64,000 nucleotides of DNA from Halopseudomonas phragmitis (GTDB taxonomy: Bacteria; Pseudomonadota; Gammaproteobacteria; Pseudomonadales; Pseudomonadaceae): contig NZ_CP020100.1 of assembly GCF_002056295.1 (NCBI RefSeq), positions 3,929,501 to 3,993,500 of the forward strand, read 5' to 3'. Of this stretch, positions 8,848-18,106 are shown piece after piece; within the stretch, counting starts at the first letter, position 1; every line of letters begins with the position of its first letter. The notes beneath the pieces are model-generated. The model made no database searches and had not been told where the DNA came from. It was given only the letters and a program-made list of their open reading frames with translations. Position numbers and translations under genes: made by a program.

Positions 8848-9342
8848 CTAACGTTGATAAGTACCCTGCACCGTAGTAACGCAACCATTTCTCACATAGA
8901 AATAAGATGAACCACCTCGCGGCCAATGGTATGCGTGCTGGCTGCCATTGACGCTGCTTGGCCTACCCCAAGCCCGCAATGCATCAGCTTGAGTCATACC
9001 TTCAACAACTTGATTCTTGATGATCATGGTCCGTAGGTCGGTGCTATTGAACTCTCGGCACGCCCCTCGCTCGATATCGGACAAAGCCCTTTCGTAACGC
9101 CTCTCAATCTCTCGTCGCTCCCCACTCAACCGGCGCAACTCTTGCTCCCGGTGATAGCCTTCAGTCGGCCCCAGCGTCCCACCAATTTCATTTCTGCGGA
9201 TCTGCACCTCTTCAGCAGCAGAACCAGAACACGGCGTCTGCGAAAATACCGCTCGACCAGCAGCATCCTCACAGCGATAAACGGTTGCCGCATGCGCCCA
9301 GCCAGCAACCATCAGCAGTATAAAAAATGCCATTACGCGCAT
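8848..9342 (-). CDS. Exported DUF4124-domain protein, accessory gene in the tail operon
   Basis: 164 aa. Start at the ATG giving MRVMAFF, after GGGAGGGG; the longer frame from 9396 lacks a good site. A signal peptide (residues 1-19, cut after AHA) precedes the DUF4124 motif (VYRCEDAAGRAVFSQTPC), then a coiled-coil stretch (about 55-95) and a C-terminal SmpA/BamE-like beta region. Proteins of this kind are normally host periplasmic proteins. Here it interrupts the conserved step from major tail protein to chaperone and has its own terminator, the signature of a lysogenic conversion (moron) gene. The function is unknown; envelope modification is possible. Confidence 0.8.
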   Translation of the reverse strand: MRVMAFFILLMVAGWAHAATVYRCEDAAGRAVFSQTPCSGSAAEEVQIRRNEIGGTLGPTEGYHREQELRRLSGERREIERRYERALSDIERGACREFNSTDLRTMIIKNQVVEGMTQADALRAWGRPSSVNGSQHAYHWPRGGSSYFYVRNGCVTTVQGTYQR

Positions 9343-9414
9343 AGTCACCCCTCCCTGATCAACCCAGGGAGGATCATAGTCCAATGCCAGAGGCACGTCA
9401 TATACTCGCCATGT

Positions 9415-10152
9415 TCAATCGACGTCCTGAACATAGAGGAACTGACTCACATCAGTACCAATCTTGGTTGGGTCTTTCTCCGCCTTACCGCTGAACTCCA
9501 TCGCACCATAATCACTGCCGATCAGACCCAGAGTTGCAGGGCTGTGCGAGATACGATGCACATCCACAATCATCGGTTTACCACTGCGCGCCTCATTCAG
9601 CCCCACGAACACCTGCCGGAACTTCCGATTGCTTGCAGTCATTCCCTGAATATCGGCATGGGCAGGGTACGAATATGACACCGTGATTTGGGACTCATCA
9701 GGAATGCTACCAGCTTCCAGCACTTCGATACCGGCATCCGAAATGATGTAGTCCTCATCAAGCAAATACGTCACATCGCCTGCCTGATTTTTCACAACAA
9801 CAGCGCTCGGCTTAGGGAACTTGGTTTTGACAAGCGCCCCATGATAAGCAGTGTGCGGCTCATCCACAGCGTTACCGCCAGGCACATCACTCACCTTAGC
9901 CCTCAGCGCCCGTGCGATGTTGGCTTTATTGAAATGATGCGCAGTGTAAGCAATATTCATTGCCGTAATCCGCGAAACGCTTGAGTCTGTTCCACCCCCA
10001 GGAGTTGTGTAGTCCGGCAAAACCATATCTTCAACATCTGGCTCATAGCTCAGAGCAGAACAGTTGCCAATAAAAATCAGTTTTTCAGGCGTTTCAATGT
10101 CAGCAAGGTAAATCTTGCCGCTGCCAATAAAGGCGCCACGAGTATCAGCCAT
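9415..10152 (-). CDS. Major tail tube protein
   Basis: 245 aa. Position after the tail terminator and before the chaperone, size, and a beta-rich acidic sequence with the loop around VLPDYTTPGGG fit the tail tube protein of lambda-like siphophages. It polymerises as hexameric rings around the tape measure. A good ribosome site (AGAGGAATTC) precedes the ATG, with a hairpin further upstream. The assignment is by context and general resemblance. Confidence 0.78.
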   Translation of the reverse strand: MADTRGAFIGSGKIYLADIETPEKLIFIGNCSALSYEPDVEDMVLPDYTTPGGGTDSSVSRITAMNIAYTAHHFNKANIARALRAKVSDVPGGNAVDEPHTAYHGALVKTKFPKPSAVVVKNQAGDVTYLLDEDYIISDAGIEVLEAGSIPDESQITVSYSYPAHADIQGMTASNRKFRQVFVGLNEARSGKPMIVDVHRISHSPATLGLIGSDYGAMEFSGKAEKDPTKIGTDVSQFLYVQDVD

Positions 10153-10173
10153 GGTGAATTCCTCTGGTCATAT

Positions 10174-10193
10174 AAAACCGCCAAAGCGGGTTT
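10174..10193 (-). terminator. Weak terminator-like hairpin before the major tail gene
   Basis: AAACCGC and GCGGGTTT pair with one bulge, followed leftward by U-rich sequence. Weaker than the others of this series, but placed the same way, about 20 nt ahead of a strongly expressed structural gene. Confidence 0.4.
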
Positions 10194-10205
10194 CAAATTA
10201 AGTAA

Positions 10206-10637
10206 TCAGTAATGCTCGATGTAGCGCACCTGAAGCCTGCATTTCGCAGCACGCTGCGTAGCCCCGTCCAAGGCCTGGTCGTACTCCACGCTTTCCTCTT
10301 CAACAGCGCCGGGCTTTAGCGGTCGCTCTGGTTGGTACTGCCCATAGCCAAGAGCGCGCAGAATGTCGTGGTGGCAGCGCTGCATATCCTGCAGACTGGC
10401 CACGCGACTGAACTGCGCCTCTACCACATAGGTGGCCAGGCGCTTAACCGTCGGGCCAACCATTTCCTCCATACCGTCGTCCGGCAGACTGACCAGCAGG
10501 CAAGGCAGTGGCGCCTTGTCCGGCTTGGATTCCAAGGGCCCATACACAGCCTTGATGTCAGTGTGGAAACCATTGGCCGGGCTAATCTCGCCCAGGCACT
10601 GCACAATGGCATCCGTCAGATTTGCACCCTCACTCAT
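10206..10637 (-). CDS. Putative tail terminator/completion protein
   Basis: 143 aa, soluble, alpha/beta. It lies between an HK97-gp10-like protein and the major tail protein, where tail terminator proteins (lambda gpU-like) are encoded. The start overlaps the previous gene by 4 bp. The central region (around CLLVSLPDDGMEEMVG) and the C-terminal beta strand agree with that fold, but I assign it by position. Confidence 0.62.
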   Translation of the reverse strand: MSEGANLTDAIVQCLGEISPANGFHTDIKAVYGPLESKPDKAPLPCLLVSLPDDGMEEMVGPTVKRLATYVVEAQFSRVASLQDMQRCHHDILRALGYGQYQPERPLKPGAVEEESVEYDQALDGATQRAAKCRLQVRYIEHY

Positions 10638-11209
10638 CTCACCCCCTTGGCAATTTCAAGCCTGATGCGCCGCTCGAACTCGCGCTGTAAAAACCCATTG
10701 ACCCAACGCACCGTAGCGCCACCAGACAACTGCTTGAACCAGAACGCAGCAGACGGGGCCAGCGCCTCGCCCAGTGCCCGCTGGTAGGTGTAGGTGCGCT
10801 TGGCTCCGCGCTTCTCGCTACGCGTACCAAGCGGCGCTTGCCTGCGGCCCGAAGGATTAACAAAGCCCGCAGCGATCTTCTTGCCCGACGGCCCCATCAC
10901 CCACACCCGCGCACGGGTCCGATCAATTGGGTCAAAACCCCAGCGCGAATACTCGGTAACAGCAATGCCCGAGCTGGATGGGATGATGCGCGCATCCATG
11001 CGCCCCCGCCGCGCCCGCTTGATCACCAAACGACGATTCAAGCGCCGCGATGGCAATGCCACCCGCAGCGGCTTGGTATAGCGCTCACGCCGGGCGCTGG
11101 TCGCAGTAGTGTTCAGCGCCCCCCGCAGCACCGGCTCAATGCTGCGATTAACTGTTGCCAGCCGGGCCTCTGCAAACGGCACACCCTGCAACTTGATCCC
11201 CAGCTCCAT
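10634..11209 (-). CDS. Minor tail/neck protein, HK97 gp10-like
   Basis: 191 aa, very basic (many Arg in residues about 45-75), typical of the HK97-gp10 group that lies between head-tail joining and tail terminator genes. Start chosen at the ATG giving MELGIKL, overlapping the preceding stop as TGATG and preceded by GGAGG; the longer frame from 11227 is unlikely. It probably acts at the head-tail interface during joining. Confidence 0.6.
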   Translation of the reverse strand: MELGIKLQGVPFAEARLATVNRSIEPVLRGALNTTATSARRERYTKPLRVALPSRRLNRRLVIKRARRGRMDARIIPSSSGIAVTEYSRWGFDPIDRTRARVWVMGPSGKKIAAGFVNPSGRRQAPLGTRSEKRGAKRTYTYQRALGEALAPSAAFWFKQLSGGATVRWVNGFLQREFERRIRLEIAKGVR

Positions 11210-11754
11210 CACTGCGCCTCCAGCCACAAGCCACGCACCACACCATCGTCCGACCCATCGTCGTAAGCGATCACGTTGTAGGTCACATCACCGACAACCA
11301 ACTGGTCACCAATCTGAGGCCGACCTGCCTCAATCAACGCGACCTCAGCACGAGTCTGGTAGTCCGTGACGCGCCCAGCTTCGTCAACCACAGGAGCGGA
11401 ATGGATTAAGCAGATACGGCAAGACCTGGGCGGCTGGCCCTCGGCTCGATACTCTCCGGGCTGACCGATCAACTCCGAGCAGGCCAGCTGCATTTCTACC
11501 TGCTGCCCGGTAATGTCGCGCACGTCATCAATCAACAGCAGCCGATGCTCAGCGCGCAGGTACCGGCCCGGCACCAAGCTGTCATCCCACCAGGCGCGCA
11601 CCTGAACCTGCGCACTACTGCGCAAGCCGCGAGCGGGTGCCACGTCGCCCTCTCTGGCACGAATGCCAACCCATACCCAACCGAGCGTTGCAGGATGCAG
11701 GCCGTGTGTCAGCTCAAGTACATCTGCCGGGGTATCCAGTTGGCCAGACCTCAT
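11209..11754 (-). CDS. Head closure / head-tail adaptor protein
   Basis: 181 aa. The first part (about residues 1-85) resembles head-tail joining proteins of the SPP1 gp16/HK97 connector type: a small beta barrel ending in RAEHRLLLIDDVRDITG. It follows the gp6-like connector with a 4-bp overlap. Residues 95-181 form an extra domain. It is expected to sit under the portal and close the filled head. Confidence 0.6.
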   Translation of the reverse strand: MRSGQLDTPADVLELTHGLHPATLGWVWVGIRAREGDVAPARGLRSSAQVQVRAWWDDSLVPGRYLRAEHRLLLIDDVRDITGQQVEMQLACSELIGQPGEYRAEGQPPRSCRICLIHSAPVVDEAGRVTDYQTRAEVALIEAGRPQIGDQLVVGDVTYNVIAYDDGSDDGVVRGLWLEAQ

Positions 11755-12284
11755 GCGGGCACCTCGTAGTCGGTCAGCAAGCCGTCAACAAAACCAAGTT
11801 CCGCTGTAATGGTTCCAACCACCACGCCACTAGCGTTCTCATACAGCGCTGCCAAGCGCATCAGCATCCAGTCCACAATCGGACCCGGCACATCGGCAGG
11901 CTCATCGCCGTAGCCGGCCAGATAGCGCACACGAACATCACGGCCCAACCAACTGCTGCCATCGGCCGGCAGTACACACGCACGATCTCCGGCGTGCACC
12001 TCATACAGCGTCTGGTCCAACACAACACCATCAACGCTCACCTGCCCAACGCTTTGCACTGGCCAGCGCACCAGAGGGATACGCCCCGGAGCATGTAAGG
12101 CATGCTGCTCCCATTCCTGGGTAATCAGCGCCCGACCGGTGCGCTTCTCGGCCTGCTGCCGCACACTGCGAATCAGTTGCTCCAGTCGCGCATCCATCTT
12201 GTCGTGGCGGACGCGGCACTGCAGCTTGGCATCGGCCAAGGTCAGCGGCTCCTGTTCCGGGCCGCTGATGAGCGTCAGGTGCAT
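11751..12284 (-). CDS. Head-tail connector protein, gp6-like
   Basis: 177 aa. N-terminal helices open with LTLADAKLQCRV and continue to RALITQ, with a later helix in VDWMLMRLAALYEN; this matches the phage gp6-like connector (phiE125 gp8) family, whose members form a ring below the portal. It is 5 bp downstream of the small capsid-region gene and overlaps the next gene by 4 bp. Confidence 0.78.
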   Translation of the reverse strand: MHLTLISGPEQEPLTLADAKLQCRVRHDKMDARLEQLIRSVRQQAEKRTGRALITQEWEQHALHAPGRIPLVRWPVQSVGQVSVDGVVLDQTLYEVHAGDRACVLPADGSSWLGRDVRVRYLAGYGDEPADVPGPIVDWMLMRLAALYENASGVVVGTITAELGFVDGLLTDYEVPA

Positions 12285-12289
12285 AGCTG

Positions 12290-12532
12290 TTACTCCCCAG
12301 GCTGTTGGCCACCAGCAGGCTGCTGATTGCCATCGTCTTCAATCACGCTGTCGACGATTTGTAGCGGCTGGGCTGCAATGGCTGCCTTCAATGCGGCAGC
12401 ACTGGTATCCACTCGCTTGGCGGCTTCAAGCTGCTGCGCCAGTGCGGCATCCAGCTCAACCACCTGCCCACACTTGAGCCCGTGCGCCGGCTCATCGAGC
12501 AGCACAAGGCACTTCACTTTCTTCGCGGCCAT
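12290..12532 (-). CDS. Small hypothetical protein of the head module, 80 aa
   Basis: A short beta-hairpin-like N-terminus (VKCLVLLDEPAHGLKCGQVV) is followed by an Ala-rich helix and a disordered Gln/Gly tail. Small genes of this type often lie between capsid and connector genes. The function is unknown. Confidence 0.6.
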   Translation of the reverse strand: MAAKKVKCLVLLDEPAHGLKCGQVVELDAALAQQLEAAKRVDTSAAALKAAIAAQPLQIVDSVIEDDGNQQPAGGQQPGE

Positions 12533-12595
12533 GATCTGGCTCCTGTCAGATTGAGACTAAGCACGGAGCTGCGATGCAGCCCCGTATCGGCATCA

Positions 12596-13834
12596 TCACG
12601 ACGCAGAGTTCTGGTACGCCTTGATTGCCCCACCAACATCCATCAGGCGACCACCGCTGCGCATGAACGCCAGGAAGCCGACCTGCCCCTTGCGGGTGAA
12701 AGCGCTATCGCTCATTCGGAACAGGGCAACCTGCATCACATCGCGGATGATGTAGCGGCTGAAGTCACCGAACAGCACCGACTTGTTACCAGCCGCCATC
12801 ACCGGCATATGCTGGTTGATGCTGTAGCGGTAGCCAGCCAACACATCCGGCTCGCTGGCCGATACACCAGGCAACCAGATCGGACGACCCTCGTTGTCCT
12901 TGAGCTTCTTCAGCTCGCGCAGAGTGTTGTCGTGGAACATGAAGGCTGCACCACCACTGCGATAGGCCGGATCAACTGAGTGTTCCAGATCGATCAGATC
13001 CTCCCAGGTGATACTGGTGGCCTGACCAGTTGCACCGATCTTGCCAGCAGCCGCGCCGGTCACAATGCCGTGCGGCTGACCAGCACCAGTGCCCGTGGTA
13101 AACATGCGGTTGGTGACACGTCCCAAGCGCTGAACCAGACGCTCACGAATGTGCGCCTCGATATCAATAGCGCTGTCCTGAAGCAGCTCAAAAGGTACCG
13201 CAATGTCCTTAGAGCTGAACTTGTAGACCACATGCGGCAGAGTGCCGAAGGTTGCATCCTCGCGGTCAACCTCGACGTTCTCGCCGATGATTTCACCCTC
13301 TTCCGAGGTTGCGTCAGTGGTCGGAAAGTCCATAGCCGCACCAGATTCGGTGCGAATCACCTGCGCCACTTCGCGCATTCCGCCGTAGGCCTTGAGCGCT
13401 TCCAGCAGAGTGGCACTGAACTCACGGGGCACCAGATAGCCACCCTCGGCCGGAACACCGGTGCTCATAGCGTTGCGCAGATCCTCGCGGCGCTTAGCTA
13501 CGAGCTCGCGTTGCTCGGGGGTAAGCGCATCAATGCCGCCAGCCAGCCAGGAGCGGAAAACGGCCTTGTCTTCCAAGCTACGCTGGGTGGCTTCGTCGTC
13601 ACTGATACCCTCGCGCTCGGCGCGTTGGCGGGTGGTAAGCTTTTCCTTGGCTTCAATGTCGAGCACCTTCTGGGTGCGCTCAATGTCAGCGTCCAGGCGG
13701 TCAATCTCAGCCACCAGATTGTCATACTGTTGCTGTTGCTCCTGCCCCCAGCTATCAGCCGGGTTGGCGTCCATAAGGGCACGGGTTTGCTCGGCCAACT
13801 TACGGCGCTGCTCCCGCTTGGCTTGGATACTCAT
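12596..13834 (-). CDS. Major capsid protein, HK97 fold
   Basis: 412 aa. Residues 1-100 form the charged coiled-coil scaffold (delta) domain, removed in HK97-type heads. The mature body begins near residue 110 with the typical GGYLVPREFSATLLEAL, followed by the E-loop and P-domain (SSKDIAVPFELLQDS) and the A-domain (GDFSRYIIRD). Cleavage would be done by the ClpP-like protease encoded immediately upstream. A terminator-like hairpin lies 27 nt before the start codon. Confidence 0.95.
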   Translation of the reverse strand: MSIQAKREQRRKLAEQTRALMDANPADSWGQEQQQQYDNLVAEIDRLDADIERTQKVLDIEAKEKLTTRQRAEREGISDDEATQRSLEDKAVFRSWLAGGIDALTPEQRELVAKRREDLRNAMSTGVPAEGGYLVPREFSATLLEALKAYGGMREVAQVIRTESGAAMDFPTTDATSEEGEIIGENVEVDREDATFGTLPHVVYKFSSKDIAVPFELLQDSAIDIEAHIRERLVQRLGRVTNRMFTTGTGAGQPHGIVTGAAAGKIGATGQATSITWEDLIDLEHSVDPAYRSGGAAFMFHDNTLRELKKLKDNEGRPIWLPGVSASEPDVLAGYRYSINQHMPVMAAGNKSVLFGDFSRYIIRDVMQVALFRMSDSAFTRKGQVGFLAFMRSGGRLMDVGGAIKAYQNSAS

Positions 13835-13860
13835 AGAGTCGTTCTCCGGTTTTCAGATAC

Positions 13861-13882
13861 AAAAAAACCGCCAGATGGCGGT
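13861..13882 (-). terminator. Intrinsic terminator between protease and capsid genes
   Basis: Leftward, ACCGCCA/TGGCGGT forms a tight stem followed by seven U. It falls in the 72-bp gap between protease and capsid. It may set the ratio of protease to capsid mRNA or protect the capsid message end. Confidence 0.7.
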
Positions 13883-13906
13883 GTGAGTGCTGCGTGCGGG
13901 AGCCCG

Positions 13907-14626
13907 CTACGCTGCAAGGCTTTCCAGCAGAGCCAGACGACGCTCAGCCATGGCCCGGTCATACTGTGGCTGCTCGGTTTGCCGCTTGCTGGCCAGCAGG
14001 GCGGCGGGGGTGTTGTTGTAGGCGCCCAGGTTCCAACGATTTGCCAAGGCCGCGCCTTGCCCTTCCAGCAGGCTGTCGGCAAAGCCGTGTTCTACCGCCT
14101 CATCCGCAGTGAACCAGGTTTCAGCCTTCATCCACTCACGAATCTGAGCTTCGTCCTTGTCAGTCTTGAGCATGTAATCGTTGACGATGCTGCCGTCCAC
14201 CTTACGCAGCAAGCCTGCCGTGACTTCAAGCTCATCAGCATTGCCAATGGCCAGCGTCCAGGCGTTGTGAATCATGAAGAACGCACCCTGGCTGATACGT
14301 ACCTCTGCCGCCGCCGTAGCTACATAAGTGGCAGCGCTTGCGGCCAGACCGTCAATCTGCGCAGTAACCCGCCCCCTGTGCTGCTGAATAGCAGTGGCCA
14401 TCGCACGACCCTCGAACACATCACCGCCCGGACTATTGATCCGTAACAGCACATCCTGTCCATCGAAGTCGCGCAGGGCGCGCACAATACTTTCAGCACT
14501 GATGCCGTACCAATCGCCAATAGCGTCGTACAAGAAAATCTCAGGCGTTTCACCCTCGGCGCGGATTTCAAACTTCTTCTCCGCTTTCAGGTTGTCCTGA
14601 ACCAGTTTCAGCAGCCGGTTTTTCAT
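13907..14626 (-). CDS. Head maturation protease, ClpP/S14 type
   Basis: 239 aa. Motifs of the ClpP-type phage prohead protease are visible: INSPGGDVFEG, the nucleophile Ser about residue 97 in GLAASAATY, and the catalytic His about residue 120 in MIHNAW. It cleaves the scaffold part of the capsid protein during head maturation. Start at the ATG giving MKNRLLKL, after GGGAGAAAAGG; it overlaps the portal gene by 59 bp, common in this module. Confidence 0.93.
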   Translation of the reverse strand: MKNRLLKLVQDNLKAEKKFEIRAEGETPEIFLYDAIGDWYGISAESIVRALRDFDGQDVLLRINSPGGDVFEGRAMATAIQQHRGRVTAQIDGLAASAATYVATAAAEVRISQGAFFMIHNAWTLAIGNADELEVTAGLLRKVDGSIVNDYMLKTDKDEAQIREWMKAETWFTADEAVEHGFADSLLEGQGAALANRWNLGAYNNTPAALLASKRQTEQPQYDRAMAERRLALLESLAA

Positions 14627-15866
14627 TAGCCTTTTCTCCCGCCCAAATAAGCTTGTCGCCACCAGCTATGGGCGGCAGATTTTTGATACGGCGCACTTCG
14701 TTGACCGTCATGTAGCCCTGCGATCCAGGACCACCGAGCGCCTTGCCCAGATACTCGGCCTCGGCCTTACTGTCACCAGCCAGCAGCCCTTGGCGGTTGA
14801 ACTCACAAAAATAGCGAGCACTGCGCGGCCACAACTTGCGGTTCAGCTCTTGCTCAATCGGCCGCAGGTGACGGTTCAGCGTCCAGCGCACAAAGCCGAT
14901 ACCCAACTGCTCAATACCGCTGCCCCAACTGCTGGATTTCTCATGCTCACCGATCATGTGCGCCGGCACACCAAAGATCCGAGCAATATCCACCACCTGC
15001 CAGCGCCGAGTTTCCAATAACTGGCTGTCCTCGGCAGACATGGTCAGCTCCTTGATATCGGCACCACCTGTGAGCATTGCCGGCAAGTGGCTACGACTAC
15101 CCCCCTGGTGCCGCTCCAGCCATTTCTCACGCATCAGGTTTACCTGATCCGTGCCCGGGTTGCCGGGGTGCTTGATAGCAAAGTCAGGACGGGCGCCGTT
15201 GCTGAAAAAACGGGCACTGTATTCCTCCGCTGCCAGCGCCACCCCAATGCTCTGCCGACCCGCCAGGCCGATCACCGACGGACTCTTGACCCCGTCAAAA
15301 CCCAGGCTGTGAAAGTGCAGAATGTCTTCCTGGTCTACCCCGAAGTACTCGCCGTCAAGCTCGAAGTAATAAACGTTGCGCCCACCTCGCCGCTCAACCA
15401 GCGTCTGCGTCCATGGTAGCGGTATGATTTCCTCTGGCTCCCCGGCTCTGTTACGCACCAGCCATGCATAGCTGTCGCCGCGCAGCAGCTTGCAACTGAT
15501 CAGATACTCCCAGGCAGCGAAGGCACTGAAGCTCGGGGTGAACTGCTCGTTCAGCAGATACCACACCGGATGATCAACCCTCTCACGGCCATCAGCCGTC
15601 CGCTGATAAGCCGGAATGGGTAGCGAGGCAATGGCGCCCGCAATCAGCGCCACGCTCGCGTAAACCGCCGAGGCCTTCATTGCAGTCTGCGAATTTACGG
15701 TTGGGCCGGCATAGCTGGGCTGCACATTGAACAGCTCAAGAATCGCCTCGCGGTCACTGGTGCTTACCATGCCGCCGCTATTCTGGATCTGGCCTTCCAG
15801 CTCGGCCAGTCGGGTAGTCAGTTGCTCTACCTGGGCCTGCTGCTCGCGGCGTTTTTTTCCGAACAT
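14568..15866 (-). CDS. Portal protein, HK97 family
   Basis: 432 aa from MFGKKRREQ; the frame opening at 15956 would add an unlikely N-terminus overlapping TerL. HK97-type portal features are present: PSYAGPTVNSQTAMKASAVY, then SLPIPAYQR, the central SPSVIGLAG region and the C-terminal MTVNEVRRIKNLPP. Twelve copies would form the DNA channel at the head vertex. It lies between TerL and the protease as usual. Confidence 0.93.
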   Translation of the reverse strand: MFGKKRREQQAQVEQLTTRLAELEGQIQNSGGMVSTSDREAILELFNVQPSYAGPTVNSQTAMKASAVYASVALIAGAIASLPIPAYQRTADGRERVDHPVWYLLNEQFTPSFSAFAAWEYLISCKLLRGDSYAWLVRNRAGEPEEIIPLPWTQTLVERRGGRNVYYFELDGEYFGVDQEDILHFHSLGFDGVKSPSVIGLAGRQSIGVALAAEEYSARFFSNGARPDFAIKHPGNPGTDQVNLMREKWLERHQGGSRSHLPAMLTGGADIKELTMSAEDSQLLETRRWQVVDIARIFGVPAHMIGEHEKSSSWGSGIEQLGIGFVRWTLNRHLRPIEQELNRKLWPRSARYFCEFNRQGLLAGDSKAEAEYLGKALGGPGSQGYMTVNEVRRIKNLPPIAGGDKLIWAGEKANEKPAAETGSGQPESGEEV

Positions 15867-15873
15867 GAAGACC

Positions 15874-17613
15874 TCACAACAGGATGATGCCGGCCTCCGG
15901 TTCTGCTTCAGGGGGCGGCGCAATACTTCTGCCAGCGGCCATGACGCCGGCAACAATACCGTCTACACGGCCCGTGGCCTTATCTTTGGCAATCTTGCGG
16001 TTGCCCGCAGGATCCTGTGCTGTTACAGCGTTGGCCGCGCACCAGGTCATTACCGGGTTGCCGTTGTGCCTCAGAGCGCCACCGATCAACAGCCGCTCGA
16101 ACTCATCCAGCGCTGGCCCCATGTCTTTGTAGCCCTGACCAAAAGCATGAAACTCCGGCAGCACCAAGCCCTCATCGGCAATCATTTGCTTGAGGTCTTC
16201 AATGCGCCAACGGTCATAAGCGATGCCCTGCAGGTCGAACTTGTCAGCCACTTCGACCAACTGGTGCAGCACAAACAACTTACTGATCGCCCTGCCCGGC
16301 GTGGTCTGCAACCAGCCGTGGTCCTGCCAAGTGGTGTAGGGCACACGGTCCCGGTCAGCCTTCTCGGCCAACCCGTCTTCTGGCAACCAGAAGTACGGCA
16401 GCAGCCGCCAATGCGGGTCGCTGTCGTCAGGCTCGAACAACAAAACCAGAGCCGTCAGATCCTGGGTGCTGGACAGGTCCAGCCCCCCATAGCATCGGCG
16501 GCCTCGTAACTGCTCAGCAGCATACTCATCGCGGGCACCCAGCCACACGTCACCGCTGATCCATGGGCTCGCAGATTCAACCCACTGGCAGAAATTCAGC
16601 CGCCGCACGGTCGCCTCTTTGCTTGGCATGCCTCGCGCCTCAGTCACCTGCTCACGCAAATACTTCATGCCCGGTATGCCATGCTCAAGACTCGGGTTGG
16701 CCTTCGCCCAGCAACGTTCATCCTGGAATGGATCATCGGCCTCATCTACCGAGCAGATGAACGCAAAGAAACTGTCGTCATAGTACGGATCACCCGGCAT
16801 AGCACCCGCCGCACCGGCAGCGCTTACCTTGGCCCCGTACTCGTGGTACTCCCAGCACACGCTCTGCTTGTTGGTGCCACTGTTGGTGATCATGAAGATC
16901 AGCGCCTGAGTCCGGTTCTTGGTACCGGCGCGCATCATGTTCACCACCATGCCGCTCTTGTGCTCATGAATCTCATCGAGCAGCGCAATATGTGGGCGCG
17001 GGCCTGATTGCCCATCGTCAGCAGCAACCGTGCGGAAAAAGCTGCCTGACCGAAGGTGAGCCAGGTTGAACTCCCGCCCGGGCGCGCCAGACTTCTCCAG
17101 GCGCTCCGCCAGCAGCGGCGATTGGTCAACCATCGCCACTGCATCGCGGAACAAAATCTGTGCCTGGTCCTTCTTCGTCGCGGCAGCGTAGATCTCGGCG
17201 CGAGCCTCACCGTCGCTGGTCAACCCGTAAAGCCCAATGCCTGCCGCCAGCGGCGACTTGCCCGAGCCCTTCGCTGTCTCAACGTACCCAGTGCGGAATC
17301 GCCTGAAGCCGTCTGCGCCCAGCCAACCGAATAGCGAACCAACCACGAACGCCTGCCAGGGCAGAACTTCAAAGGGCTTGCCCTCGAACTGCCCACCATT
17401 GAGGCGCAGCACATCCTCAAAGTAGCCAATCGCCCGCTGCGCCAGACTCAGATCCCAGCGCAACCCACGCTCATTGGCGGTCGCCAGATCATGCAGGTGC
17501 CGCTTGCAGGCATCACGCACATGCGGTCCGGCAATGATCTCGCCGGCCACCACCTGCTTGGCAAACTGGGTTACGCGATCAGAAGTACTTCTGCGCGATC
17601 TCTTTTTGCTCAT
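15874..17613 (-). CDS. terL: Terminase large subunit
   Basis: 579 aa. The ATPase has a Walker A in ETAKGSGKS (residues about 112-120) and Walker B in HIALLDEIHE (about 207-216); the nuclease half starts with GGLDLSSTQDLTAL. This is the Terminase_1 family that pairs with P27-type small subunits. It drives DNA packaging and cuts the concatemer. Start chosen at MSKKRSRR, after GGTGAG, overlapping terS by 35 bp; the frame extending to 17760 runs antiparallel-free through terS and is not needed. Confidence 0.93.
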   Translation of the reverse strand: MSKKRSRRSTSDRVTQFAKQVVAGEIIAGPHVRDACKRHLHDLATANERGLRWDLSLAQRAIGYFEDVLRLNGGQFEGKPFEVLPWQAFVVGSLFGWLGADGFRRFRTGYVETAKGSGKSPLAAGIGLYGLTSDGEARAEIYAAATKKDQAQILFRDAVAMVDQSPLLAERLEKSGAPGREFNLAHLRSGSFFRTVAADDGQSGPRPHIALLDEIHEHKSGMVVNMMRAGTKNRTQALIFMITNSGTNKQSVCWEYHEYGAKVSAAGAAGAMPGDPYYDDSFFAFICSVDEADDPFQDERCWAKANPSLEHGIPGMKYLREQVTEARGMPSKEATVRRLNFCQWVESASPWISGDVWLGARDEYAAEQLRGRRCYGGLDLSSTQDLTALVLLFEPDDSDPHWRLLPYFWLPEDGLAEKADRDRVPYTTWQDHGWLQTTPGRAISKLFVLHQLVEVADKFDLQGIAYDRWRIEDLKQMIADEGLVLPEFHAFGQGYKDMGPALDEFERLLIGGALRHNGNPVMTWCAANAVTAQDPAGNRKIAKDKATGRVDGIVAGVMAAGRSIAPPPEAEPEAGIILL

Positions 17614-18106
17614 TGGGGAACAGCTCACCTTGCGGGGCCTGCAATTGCGCTCGCAGGTTGCGCCGCGCAAGCGGACTAAAACCGAATTTCGCCCCAGCCG
17701 CGTCAGCGCGGCGTTCGGCGTCGTTACGCAGCTTGCGCCAGATGGACAAGTCTTTGGCACCGGTACGGTAAGTCATCACATCACCACGGCCTTCCAACTC
17801 ATCGTTCAAGCGCTGGATCTTCAACGTCCAGCGGCGGTAGTCACTAACCGCCTCGCAGTATTGGGCCAGCGCCTGCCGGTCGAGCCTGGTCACCAAACCG
17901 AGCAATACCAAGTCAGGGCCCACTCGCTCCCACTCAGCACATGCATCATCGTCGAGCCAGTCCGGCGGCGCAGGCACTTCCACTGGCAGCGGGCTGGCCT
18001 GCATCTCATCCTGCAGCTTATGCGCTGGCAGTTTCGACTTATTGCCGGTCAGAACATGCACAATAGCCGGCTTGGCGTGCCGACCAGAATTTGCATTTCC
18101 AGCCAT
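17579..18106 (-). CDS. terS: Terminase small subunit, P27 family
   Basis: 175 aa. The sequence (PAPPDWLDDDACAEWERVGP, then the helical QALAQYCEAVSDYR) fits the TIGR01558/P27 small terminase family. It recognises the packaging site and recruits TerL. The start follows GAGGTGATTT. The 140-bp gap ahead of it holds GC-rich dyads and may be cos. Confidence 0.88.
   Translation of the reverse strand: MAGNANSGRHAKPAIVHVLTGNKSKLPAHKLQDEMQASPLPVEVPAPPDWLDDDACAEWERVGPDLVLLGLVTRLDRQALAQYCEAVSDYRRWTLKIQRLNDELEGRGDVMTYRTGAKDLSIWRKLRNDAERRADAAGAKFGFSPLARRNLRAQLQAPQGELFPNEQKEIAQKYF

Noticed and set aside
12980-14446. 488-codon + strand frame across the capsid and protease genes
   Set aside because: Shadow of strongly supported minus-strand genes.
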